From NCBI GenBank assembly GCA_945877235.1, contig CAMCRF010000013.1:1-41808 (forward strand): DNA of 41,808 nt. The letters are read 5' to 3'. The DNA is from Bordetella parapertussis. Lineage in GTDB: Bacteria; Pseudomonadota; Gammaproteobacteria; Burkholderiales; Burkholderiaceae_A. Every line of letters begins with the position of its first letter. Within the stretch, counting starts at the first letter, position 1. The translations under genes and the position numbers were made by a program. This document shows positions 25,440 to 33,387 of the stretch, piece by piece. The notes under the pieces were generated by a model. It saw nothing but the letters and a program-made list of their open reading frames with translations. It was not told the origin of the DNA and searched no databases.

Positions 25440-26875
25440 GGGCGGGCGCGCCAGAGCGTAATTCCGCGAACCGTTCCGGAGGAGACTTCTTTGGAAAACA
25501 GGGCGCCCGCCTCCTGCCCGTCACGAGAAACTGCTCCCGCCACACGCGTTGCACCGTTGATAGCGGTAAATAGGCCCTCATCGTTCAGACGCCCACTCGC
25601 AACGATCTGAAGATCGCCAGTTGCAGCATGGAACACACTGAATGTGGAATCGAACACGCTGCGATCAAAGTTGATCGAGAGCGTTGCTGATCGAAGCTCA
25701 GCCATAGAAGTGGTGGTTGAGCCGAGGGCTTGAAAACTCGCCTCTCCAGCAACGTGTTGATAGGACACCTCCCCTCGTAGACCTGGGTCGAGTGGGCCAG
25801 TACTGCCCTGACGCCAGAGCGCATATTGGCCAATCTCACCGACCGTAACGTGGCGCCCCGCGGACGCGTCCTCGTAGGGGCGCGGCAGCTGAAAAGGTAG
25901 GTCGGTGGCTGAACTGAATTTTCCCCAAACCAACTGAGTAGGCAACTCAACAACAGGGGGCGATACGACTGTCGTCGGAGCGCCCACCGTCCCGGTGGTG
26001 GCCGATTTTTCATCGAGCGTGTCATTGGCTCGAACCGTCGCCAAATCTGTCCCCAGGGCTGAATTTGAAGCATAGGACCCCGTCGTTGGCGCTGCAGGAG
26101 CTGCGCTCGCCAGTTCCATGGGACGAGCAGTCTGCGCAGTTCCCTTGCCGACAGATTCCGACAAAGTCGCAACCTGAACGGATGACAGGCGTGCCATTTG
26201 AATCCCAAAGAGCCGCTCCAATTCCTGAGGTTGCACTCCCCGTTTCTCGAGCACGCCAGCGGAGGTCAAACTGGCGAACCTTTGGGAGTCGACATCACTG
26301 AGGCTTGCAATCGGACTACATTCGCGCGAATCCGCGGTCCCCGCACAACCGTTCCCCAACGGGAGTATGACAATCGTCCCCTGCTGAATGAAAGTCTCGA
26401 TGGCCTGGTCACTGGCCTTTGCGAGGAAATCCGTTCCACGCACGCCAATCGCGGCTACGGGGGTATTGAGTCGGTACCGCTCGGGATACTGCCTCATGGC
26501 CGACCCAGAAATCTGTCGCATTGCGCCCTTGACGAGCTCGAGGCGAAGGTCAGCAGGCTGGTCTACTGTGGCAGTCCGATACCGCGTGATCTTCAACTCA
26601 CTGTCAGCGCGCAGGGAGAGTCTCGCCTCATCGCTAAATACCAAGAGCGCCATGGCGTCAGGCCCCGTAAGCAGCCTGTCTCCCTCGAATAAGGCCTGAC
26701 CCATCGCTACCTTGTGAGGTTGCGCCCCTCCGGCCTGTCGAAAGACGGGACCAACTGCCAACCCCACAGAGGCAACCGGCACCCCTGCCAAAGCACGCGC
26801 TCCCGAGTTTGGAACCCAGGCGCAGGCAACCAAGCTAAACCAAAGGCTAAACTGCATAATGCGTTGAATTTTCAT
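25436..26875 (-). CDS. FecR-domain protein, predicted lipoprotein with C-terminal beta-rich domain
   Basis: 479 aa. The signal sequence ends in a lipobox-like LVAC at 15-18 (Ala at +2), so lipidation and outer-membrane sorting are possible. A FecR domain follows (about 55-165: QALFEGDRLLTGPDAMALLVFSDEARLSLRADSEL, NTPVAAIGVRGTDF). A Cys pair (GNGCAG, RECS) may form a disulfide. A Pro/Thr-rich linker leads to a beta-rich C-terminus (about 325-479) with SATLSINFDRSVFDSTFSVF and GAVSRDGQEAGALFSKE, which resembles the barrel of TbpB-like surface lipoproteins. First gene of an operon with the CHASE2 and TPR/barrel genes; the ATG has an AGG ribosome-binding site 8 nt upstream. Confidence 0.8.
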   Translation of the reverse strand: MKIQRIMQFSLWFSLVACAWVPNSGARALAGVPVASVGLAVGPVFRQAGGAQPHKVAMGQALFEGDRLLTGPDAMALLVFSDEARLSLRADSELKITRYRTATVDQPADLRLELVKGAMRQISGSAMRQYPERYRLNTPVAAIGVRGTDFLAKASDQAIETFIQQGTIVILPLGNGCAGTADSRECSPIASLSDVDSQRFASLTSAGVLEKRGVQPQELERLFGIQMARLSSVQVATLSESVGKGTAQTARPMELASAAPAAPTTGSYASNSALGTDLATVRANDTLDEKSATTGTVGAPTTVVSPPVVELPTQLVWGKFSSATDLPFQLPRPYEDASAGRHVTVGEIGQYALWRQGSTGPLDPGLRGEVSYQHVAGEASFQALGSTTTSMAELRSATLSINFDRSVFDSTFSVFHAATGDLQIVASGRLNDEGLFTAINGATRVAGAVSRDGQEAGALFSKEVSSGTVRGITLWRARP

Positions 26876-26938
26876 GAAAGGACCTCGCGCGCTGAGGTCA
26901 ACAGTTTAAACCCTACCCGACGCGCATCGCCAGTCCCT

Positions 26939-27613
26939 ATGCCGGTTTCCTCGATTGCTCTTCAGCCCATCCCTTTCTTTGCGCAACTCTCTGAAGAGAG
27001 TCGCCATTGGGCGGGCGAGCAGATGGATATTTTCTCCCTCAAGCGCCGGCAGGCCCTACTCAGCGGCAAGGGGCCGTTCAAAGGATTGGGAGTGGTCTTG
27101 CAAGGGAGGATGCAAGCCATTGACCTGACGCTCGATGGCCGTGAAGTGGCATTAAAAACCATCGAACAAAATGGGCTCTTCGGACAGGAGGACCTATTGG
27201 CTCTTCGGAGCATCGGACTGACATGGATGGCGCCCACAGCGGCGTCAGTGGCCGTTATGAATGAGCGATCGGCGAGAGCTTTTATGGAGCTCCCCGACGT
27301 CCTGCACGCCATTGCGGTGGAAATGGCGCAGCAACTGAACGATCAGCTCCAATGGCAAAAGATTCTAAGTGCAACCAACGTCACGGCCAAGCTCGCCAAC
27401 TGGATCGTCTTTGCGGCGCAAGGGCGTCCTCATGTCGAGCTCCCCACCCATGCTGAGGTTGCCTGGCGGCTCAACACCACCCGTGAGTCCGTGACTCGAG
27501 TTCTTCAGCGACTACAAGCCGAGGGGGTTTTGGTCAGAGACGGCACCCATTGGGTGGTTCGCCACCCAGCAGCACTCAGAGATCTCGCCAGGGGTGGAGA
27601 CAAATCGCAGTGA
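26939..27613 (+). CDS. Crp/Fnr-family transcriptional regulator
   Basis: 224 aa from the chosen ATG; a 75-residue longer frame is open but its extra part overlaps the divergent FecR gene and is not Crp-like. An N-terminal cyclic-nucleotide-type beta-barrel (about 10-120) lacks the Arg-Ser/Thr-Ala phosphate-binding cassette of cAMP binders (FGQEDLLALRSIG instead), and there are no Cys for an FeS cluster. The C-terminal winged helix has TRESVTRVLQRLQAEG at 181-196; R182, E183 and R187 match the CRP residues that read TGTGA. It probably regulates the giant surface-protein gene (box at 22372-22387). Divergent from the FecR operon; the stop overlaps the next start as GTGA. Effector unknown. Confidence 0.85.
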   Translation: MPVSSIALQPIPFFAQLSEESRHWAGEQMDIFSLKRRQALLSGKGPFKGLGVVLQGRMQAIDLTLDGREVALKTIEQNGLFGQEDLLALRSIGLTWMAPTAASVAVMNERSARAFMELPDVLHAIAVEMAQQLNDQLQWQKILSATNVTAKLANWIVFAAQGRPHVELPTHAEVAWRLNTTRESVTRVLQRLQAEGVLVRDGTHWVVRHPAALRDLARGGDKSQ

Positions 27614-28623
27614 CAGTGGACAAGCCTATTTTGGAAGTTTGGCGGGGACTTGCTGCCATCATGGTTGTACTCGCCCACTACGGGCCAGCTCTGACCTGGC
27701 AGGGCCCTGTCACATCACTCTCTTTCACCGGAGTGGATTTTTTCTTTGTCATCAGTGGGTTCGTGTTCGGCCCGGTACTTTTCGGTCAATCGACTCAGAA
27801 TTGGCTTGCCTTTGGCGTGCGAAGGGCCACGAGGATCCTGCCTGCATACTGGCTCGCGCTTGCTGGCTATGTGGCTTTGCACTGGCATCAACATCAATCG
27901 ACTGGCCCTTGGGGGTTGCACCTTCTTTTTTTACAACTTGAGAGCCGAGAAACAGCATTTGCTCTGAACCCTGCATTTTGGAGCCTAGTCCCTGAGGTGC
28001 AGTTCTACATGGCAATGCCTCTTCTGGTTTGGGTGATTCGAGGATCGGAACAGAGGCTCTGGCTCATCATCATCGGGGCTCTAAGTATGAGAATTTGGCT
28101 CTCCCTTGAGGCGGATCGAGACGCAGCGAACTGGGCTTTCCTGATGCTTCATCAGTTACCCGGCATGCTTATCGAGTTTTTGATAGGGACGCTCGTTTGG
28201 GCTTGGTCGAGATATTGCCATCAGAGCATCGTCCCACTTTTGTGTGGCTTGAGCGGGTTTCTGGGCTGGTCCCTTTTGGCCCTCTGGTTTCACGCGGAAG
28301 GAAATGGCATTGAGAGCCGAACGGGCGTTGCTGGGGCGAGTCTGCTGGCCTCCATCTTCGCCGCGAGCATGGTGTTTTTCTCACTACGGGTCAGAGCATC
28401 TTCGGCCATGAGAATTTGTGGTCGGTGGCTCGGGGGACTGAGCTACCCACTCTACCTGCTACACCTGGGCCCTCTCATGGTCTGGCCACACCAACCAGCA
28501 CTTGCCCTTGTGGCCAGTCTGGTGATCGCCCTAGCCACCCATTTATTCTTCGAGGAGCCCCTTCGGGCCTGGGGCCGCCAGATCAGTCAACACATGAACG
28601 CTCGGTCAAAACACGTCCGTTGA
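27610..28623 (+). CDS. Acyltransferase-3 family membrane O-acyltransferase
   Basis: 337 aa from GTG 27610, which overlaps the Crp-type stop as GTGA and has GGAG about 10 nt upstream; a longer TTG start at 27550 lies inside the regulator gene. The motifs are those of OafA/YrhL-type enzymes: ILEVWRGLAAIMVVLAHYG near the start with the catalytic His, FTGVDFFFVISGFVF, RRATRILPAYW, and about ten hydrophobic helices. Such proteins O-acetylate surface sugars such as O-antigen at the membrane. Being coupled to the regulator, it may be co-controlled with the surface-protein system. The 3' end overlaps the GNAT gene by 18 bp (convergent). Confidence 0.9.
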   Translation: MTVDKPILEVWRGLAAIMVVLAHYGPALTWQGPVTSLSFTGVDFFFVISGFVFGPVLFGQSTQNWLAFGVRRATRILPAYWLALAGYVALHWHQHQSTGPWGLHLLFLQLESRETAFALNPAFWSLVPEVQFYMAMPLLVWVIRGSEQRLWLIIIGALSMRIWLSLEADRDAANWAFLMLHQLPGMLIEFLIGTLVWAWSRYCHQSIVPLLCGLSGFLGWSLLALWFHAEGNGIESRTGVAGASLLASIFAASMVFFSLRVRASSAMRICGRWLGGLSYPLYLLHLGPLMVWPHQPALALVASLVIALATHLFFEEPLRAWGRQISQHMNARSKHVR

Positions 28624-29490
28624 CCAGGGCTCGCACCACCCAGACACAGCCGCCAACCATTGCGGACTCAGGTCCGAGAGCTTGACCTGGCTTGCAATCA
28701 TCTGGGGCTCATTTTTCACCGGACCGAAGCCTCGATCCCTCCAGGCTTGGCGTTGCCAAACTCTGACTGGAAAGGGCAGCGATGCGCATGCATCCAGCCC
28801 AGAGGACGCCACGCACCAGACCTCGCCATCGTTCCAGTTGGTCGTGACTGCCCATTGAGAGCCTTCCGTCCAAAGTTGGTAGGACCCCTTTGCCCTGATC
28901 AGGCGCCACTCCAAATAAGCCAAGCTCCAAATCGGGCCAAGCAAACGATCGGGGCGCTCGGTTGCTGAAATAAGTTCCAATTCCCTCTCGGTCCAGCACG
29001 CTGCGCTGAAAACTGAGCGGTCAGGGTCCGGATGGACGGTGTCTACCCAACACCCGTGAACCTGGCGATAGACCCCCAATCGTTGACCTAATCGAAATGG
29101 GCGCAGCCCTGCGAACCCATAGGCAAAAACTGACTTCGCGAGGGGACCGAGTTCGTCCGAAAGCGCCGTGATCAGAAATTGAAACACGGACTTGCGTTCG
29201 GTTCCCATAAATCCCCGCCACTGGGGATGAACCATCACGTCCATGACTTGCAGGACGGGTGCGTGGCCCAAAAGGCCGATACCTGGCCATATGATGAACC
29301 CCAAGTGCCCAAGCGGCTCATCCGTCCTGTCATGGCAAACCAAAATCTGGCCTGCTTGTGCGGGGCTCGGCGGAAGATACTTGTGCCTCCAAGTCACCTC
29401 ATCGATGGCATGCCCAAAGACAGTCCTAAAGAGCACGCTGAGCGCGTTCCAGTCGCTCATGCTCGCCCTACGAACCTTGAGTGCAGTCAA
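28606..29490 (-). CDS. GNAT-like N-acetyltransferase
   Basis: 294 aa. The first 140 residues follow a GNAT fold: VRRASMSDWNALSVLFRTVFG, LGHLGFIIW, and VMDVMVHPQWRGFMGTERKSVF in place of the usual acetyl-CoA loop (here RGFMG instead of RGxGxG/A). The C-terminal half, with several Trp-rich strands, resembles no domain I can name. It overlaps the PIG-L/GT2 gene by 4 bp, so it probably acylates the product of that deacetylase (inference: remove an acetyl from an amino sugar, then add another acyl group). Confidence 0.7.
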   Translation of the reverse strand: MTALKVRRASMSDWNALSVLFRTVFGHAIDEVTWRHKYLPPSPAQAGQILVCHDRTDEPLGHLGFIIWPGIGLLGHAPVLQVMDVMVHPQWRGFMGTERKSVFQFLITALSDELGPLAKSVFAYGFAGLRPFRLGQRLGVYRQVHGCWVDTVHPDPDRSVFSAACWTERELELISATERPDRLLGPIWSLAYLEWRLIRAKGSYQLWTEGSQWAVTTNWNDGEVWCVASSGLDACASLPFPVRVWQRQAWRDRGFGPVKNEPQMIASQVKLSDLSPQWLAAVSGWCEPWSTDVF

Positions 29491-31289
29491 TCGATCGACC
29501 GGCCTGAGAGCCGATTCAACATTAAACGAAGCGGTTTACTCCATCGCCAGAGCCGTGTTCCCAAAACAGAGGACAGCCGAGCCCGCTCCTGGGTCAGCGC
29601 GTCAGACAGTGCTTGCCTCTGATCCAACACCGCTTTAAGTTGCTGCTCATAGCCGACGGTGAGATTCTCACGAGAGGTAAGGAGCTCTTTGAGTTGCTGC
29701 TCATAGCCCAAGGCCAGCGTCTCGCGAGAGGCGAGTAGTTCTTGAAGCTGCCGCTCATATCCTTGAGCGAGTTTCTCTTTGGCTGAGAGGAGCGCCTGAG
29801 TGCTCTCCTCATATTGAGACTGCGCCCGGGCGAGCTTTTGGTTTAACTCCCACACCCGCTGTGTGGACTGGGCAAGGGCGCGACCATGCCAAGCGAGCGC
29901 CTGTGTGAGAGGAACCAACGGCCGGATGTGCGTCCGCTCCTCAAGGATTCGGATGTGCCAGTCTTCCCAGAAATTCTCGCTCTGAGGTTCTGTAAGGCCC
30001 GACCCAGCGTCAAGCTTTCGGTAAGTAGCACTGACTCCTGAGCAATGAACAAAGGGCCCATACGCGGCAAGATCAAGCCAAAAAGACCAATCTTCCAAGA
30101 CGGGCAATTCGGACCTGAACTGAACCTGCTCCTTGCGAACCGTTTCAAATCGAAACAACGCCGCATGAATGGGAATGTAGTTGGCACCCGTCAGGCGCTC
30201 TAAGGACCAGGGCTCATCGTATTCTGCAATCTGAACACCCTCAGAGTTCAGCACGCGAACACCACCGTAGGCAACGACAGCCGAGGGCTGCTGGCTCAAT
30301 GCGGTCAAAAGCCTTGACACATGACCAGGCTCGATGAGGTCGTCGTCATCGAGAAAAAGGGCGAACTCGCCCCTTGCTCTCGATAATCCCTCATTCGCAG
30401 CACCCGAACGGCTCAAACAATCGGTGCGGGCATCGACCAAGACGGTCTCAATGGCCGGATAGGTCTGAGCTGCAATGCTGTCTAAGGCCTCTTGAAGGCT
30501 CGGACGACCGATGGTGCGCACAATGACGCTGACAAGGGGCAGTTCAGAGGGACTCATGGCTAATCCAAGCCGTTGTCGGGTGGAGAGCACATCACATCGA
30601 GCAGCGGCAGGCCCAGAACGCAAAAGGTCTTGGTGAGTGAGAAGAAAATAGGCCTCGACGGCTTGAGCAGGGCCCGGAAAGCCGTGCGCGCGTAACTGCC
30701 CCAAGGCTTGCGCCTGCAGCCTGTAATCCTGAAACCCCTGTTGGCTCACAAAACAAGTCATTGCCTGCGTTTTGAGGCCCAGCACGCTAGAGATGTCAAC
30801 GAGATGGCTAGGCACCATGGGTGCCGCAGCCTCATAGAACAGGAGGTCACATCCGAGCTTATATGAGGCCGCCATACCCGCGAGTGAGACCGCTTGATGG
30901 TCAGGGTGAGGTTCGGACAGCGAGGGCAGCAACAAATGGGTCGGACAAAAAGGTTGCAGTACCTCAACAAGTCTCTGCACAAGGCGCTCGTTGTAGCGCA
31001 GGGCGCGGTCCTCAAAGCCCCAAAACTCAGGCTCACCCAAACCAAGACACTTTGCTGCGGCGATGGACTCTGCCTGACGGCCATCTTTGCTCAAGCCTGG
31101 CTGAGTCTGCCCATCCGTAAGCACTATTGTGCGAACATCACGCCCATGCAGAGTAAGCATGGCCATCAACCCGCCACAGCCCAGCACCTCGTCATCCGGA
31201 TGAGGCGCGAGGCAGACGACTCGTGTCAATCCCTCCATGGGCAGCGGGATGCGTCCGTAATAAGCGAACTCTTCAATTCGATCTAGCAT
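29487..31289 (-). CDS. PIG-L deacetylase fused to a GT2 glycosyltransferase and a coiled coil
   Basis: 600 aa. PIG-L/LmbE domain (about 20-230): HPDDEVLGCGG at 30-40 and HPDHQAV, the zinc site for amino-sugar N-deacetylation. GT2 domain (about 254-460): VSVIVRTIGRPSLQEALDSI, FLDDDDLIEPGH. The C-terminal third is helical coiled coil with three 18-residue repeats (508-561, motif GYEQQLKELL) and a final basic helix (RLWRWSKPLRLML) that could touch the membrane. Both catalytic domains look intact. Its ATG overlaps that of the divergent GT4/GT2 gene within a CATG. Likely acts on a GlcNAc-type surface glycan precursor. Confidence 0.85.
   Translation of the reverse strand: MLDRIEEFAYYGRIPLPMEGLTRVVCLAPHPDDEVLGCGGLMAMLTLHGRDVRTIVLTDGQTQPGLSKDGRQAESIAAAKCLGLGEPEFWGFEDRALRYNERLVQRLVEVLQPFCPTHLLLPSLSEPHPDHQAVSLAGMAASYKLGCDLLFYEAAAPMVPSHLVDISSVLGLKTQAMTCFVSQQGFQDYRLQAQALGQLRAHGFPGPAQAVEAYFLLTHQDLLRSGPAAARCDVLSTRQRLGLAMSPSELPLVSVIVRTIGRPSLQEALDSIAAQTYPAIETVLVDARTDCLSRSGAANEGLSRARGEFALFLDDDDLIEPGHVSRLLTALSQQPSAVVAYGGVRVLNSEGVQIAEYDEPWSLERLTGANYIPIHAALFRFETVRKEQVQFRSELPVLEDWSFWLDLAAYGPFVHCSGVSATYRKLDAGSGLTEPQSENFWEDWHIRILEERTHIRPLVPLTQALAWHGRALAQSTQRVWELNQKLARAQSQYEESTQALLSAKEKLAQGYERQLQELLASRETLALGYEQQLKELLTSRENLTVGYEQQLKAVLDQRQALSDALTQERARLSSVLGTRLWRWSKPLRLMLNRLSGRSID
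29607..29768. repeat. Three 54-bp tandem repeats in the PIG-L/GT2 gene
   Basis: Three in-frame, imperfect 54-bp units encode 18-residue repeats of the form GYEQQLKELLxSRExL in the coiled-coil tail. Two of the units are nearly identical at the protein level, so the array is young and its copy number may vary between strains. Confidence 0.75.
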
Positions 31290-33387
31290 GCGTAAGAGTC
31301 TAGCTGAGCAATTTCCTGGCTTGCGAGCCTTTTATCGGCGCCTCCCCATTCCGAGGGGGGCTCGTGCCGTCGCGAGTAGGCTGCTCTGGGGGATTGAACA
31401 GCGATTGCGGACTCCACCCCTGGGCACAAAAGTAGCCGCCCATCATTCCGATGCTCCGCGCCCAGGGGGATGCAATAGACGCAGGCCGCAGCAGGACGTG
31501 GTGGTCTTCGCCATTATTGACTGGCATTTTCGTTTCCAGAGGCCCCAACAACTCGCTCGTGAGCTCGCCAGACATGGCCACAGAGTCTTCTATCTCACAG
31601 TCAACCTCACCCCCGCGCATCAGCCCGGCTACGCATGTGAAGACATTGAGGCAGGCATTCAGCAAATAAGCCTGCATATCAACGCACCACTGGTGATCTA
31701 CACCCAGAAAGCATCTGCAGATCAATCGGCTTGCTTAAGAGCGGGGCTCGCCAAACTGAAGGCAGAGGTGCAAATGGGTCCCTGTATTCATCTGGTTCAA
31801 CACCCGTTTTGGGCCCCCTTAGCTAGTTGCTATGCCGACGCCCAGTTGATCTATGACTGCATGGATCACCATGCCGGGTTTCATGCAGACGAGTTCATTC
31901 ACGCGGAGGCCGAACAACAATTTATTCGAGAGGCTGACCTCTGCGTGACCAGCGCCACAGCCTTGTGGAACGCAGTGCAGCCTCTTGCCAGGCGCACTGT
32001 TCTCATTCGAAACGCAGGGGACTCGAATCATTTCTCAGATGGCCAGATGCAGGGCTTGCCAATGCCGACTCAGCACACCGTTGGATATTACGGTGCCATC
32101 GCCGACTGGTTTGATCTAGAGGCCTTGAGAATCATGGCCTCCTCATACCCCAACATTCAGTTCGAACTGATTGGGGATGACACCGTCGGTGCAGCACTGC
32201 GGTTGCGGAGCTACAAGAACGTGTCGTTTCTCGGTGAACAGCCCTATGCATTACTCCCGGCGCTCATTCAACATTGGAGCTTGGCCCTCATTCCCTTTCA
32301 ACGCATTCCGCTGACGCTGGCGACAAACCCGGTGAAAGTGTATGAGTATCTGGGTGCAGCGAAAGCTGTTTTGGCCACTCGGCTTCCGGAACTCGAGCCC
32401 ATGACCCAAGATTTGCCGAATTCCCTCTGGCTTGCAAATCGTTCAGAGGACTTTGCTCATTTGCTGCCTCAGGTGTTACAGCATGAGGAATCACCAGAGG
32501 CGCTTCATCGTAGGCTAGAGCGCGTCGCGTTTGCCCAGCAACAGACCTGGGAGGCGCGTGGAAGAGACCTTCTGGCCGCCATTCAAGCGCCTCAGCCACC
32601 CAGAGTCACTGCAATCGTGGTTTCGTTTAACCAATGGTGCCTAACCGAACGCTGCCTAGAAAGTCTCTGTCAGAGCGAGACTCTTGAACCACTTGAGATC
32701 ATTGTGGTGGACAACGCATCCTCCGACGAAACGCCAGAACGCCTGCGCGCCTGGGAAGACAAGCAGCATCAGTTAGGTCGCCCTCACCGCGTGCTCTTGC
32801 TTGAGAAGAATCGAGGCTTTGGCGGCGGCGTAAACGAGGGCCTTCGTCTCGCTCGCGGCGAATTTCTGGCTATTTTGAACAACGACCTGGTGCTGAGCGA
32901 CGGCTGGGCCAGATGCCTTCGCCGACACCTAGAACGAGACCCTGGTCTAGGGTTGATCTGCCCAACCACCAACCATATTGGCAACGAGGCGCAAGTCTGG
33001 CTTCCCGGAAGCACACCAGAGTCCCTACTGGCAGCGGCTCACCTTCGCTGCCTTGAACATGCTGGAGAAAGCATTTCGCTCCACGTAGCGGCATTCTTCT
33101 GCGTCATGATGCCGAGAAGAGTTTTTGAAGCGGTTGGTTTTCTAGATGAATCCTATTTTCCCGGTTATTTTGAAGACGACGACTACTGTTATCGAACACG
33201 GGCAGCAGGCTTTGAGATTGCCTGCGCAGAGGACGCATACGTGTTTCACGAGCTTTCAGCCAGTTTCAATCTTGAAGGTCGAGAGAAACGCGACGCGCTG
33301 CTCAACCGGAACCGCAAGATCTTTGAATCAAAATGGGGGCCATGGAGACCCCACCAATACCGCTCCGCGAGCCTTCCCCCTAAATGA
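31288..33387 (+). CDS. Two-domain glycosyltransferase: GT4-like then GT2
   Basis: 699 aa. Residues about 70-425 resemble a GT-B/GT4-like transferase: VVVFAIIDWHFRFQRPQQLAREL, LIYDCMDHHAGF, VGYYGAIADWFD, ALIPFQRIPLTLATNPVKVYEYLGA. This half is homologous to the 378-aa protein at 40031. Residues about 436-690 form a GT2 domain: VTAIVVSFNQWCLTERCLESL, FLAILNNDLVLSDGW, GYFEDDDYCYRTRAAGF. Such fusions add two successive sugars in O-antigen-like polymers. It starts head to head with the PIG-L/GT2 gene and overlaps wecB by 4 bp. Confidence 0.87.
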   Translation: MRKSLAEQFPGLRAFYRRLPIPRGARAVASRLLWGIEQRLRTPPLGTKVAAHHSDAPRPGGCNRRRPQQDVVVFAIIDWHFRFQRPQQLARELARHGHRVFYLTVNLTPAHQPGYACEDIEAGIQQISLHINAPLVIYTQKASADQSACLRAGLAKLKAEVQMGPCIHLVQHPFWAPLASCYADAQLIYDCMDHHAGFHADEFIHAEAEQQFIREADLCVTSATALWNAVQPLARRTVLIRNAGDSNHFSDGQMQGLPMPTQHTVGYYGAIADWFDLEALRIMASSYPNIQFELIGDDTVGAALRLRSYKNVSFLGEQPYALLPALIQHWSLALIPFQRIPLTLATNPVKVYEYLGAAKAVLATRLPELEPMTQDLPNSLWLANRSEDFAHLLPQVLQHEESPEALHRRLERVAFAQQQTWEARGRDLLAAIQAPQPPRVTAIVVSFNQWCLTERCLESLCQSETLEPLEIIVVDNASSDETPERLRAWEDKQHQLGRPHRVLLLEKNRGFGGGVNEGLRLARGEFLAILNNDLVLSDGWARCLRRHLERDPGLGLICPTTNHIGNEAQVWLPGSTPESLLAAAHLRCLEHAGESISLHVAAFFCVMMPRRVFEAVGFLDESYFPGYFEDDDYCYRTRAAGFEIACAEDAYVFHELSASFNLEGREKRDALLNRNRKIFESKWGPWRPHQYRSASLPPK

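Noticed and set aside
26714..26938. 75-residue N-terminal extension of the Crp-type regulator
   Set aside because: It overlaps the start of the divergent FecR gene, has Pro/Arg/Asn-rich non-domain sequence, and the Crp fold begins at the ATG at 26939.
27550..27609. Longer TTG start of the acyltransferase gene
   Set aside because: The extra 20 residues lie inside the regulator gene and are not part of the acyltransferase-3 fold; GTG 27610 has a ribosome-binding site and a GTGA overlap.
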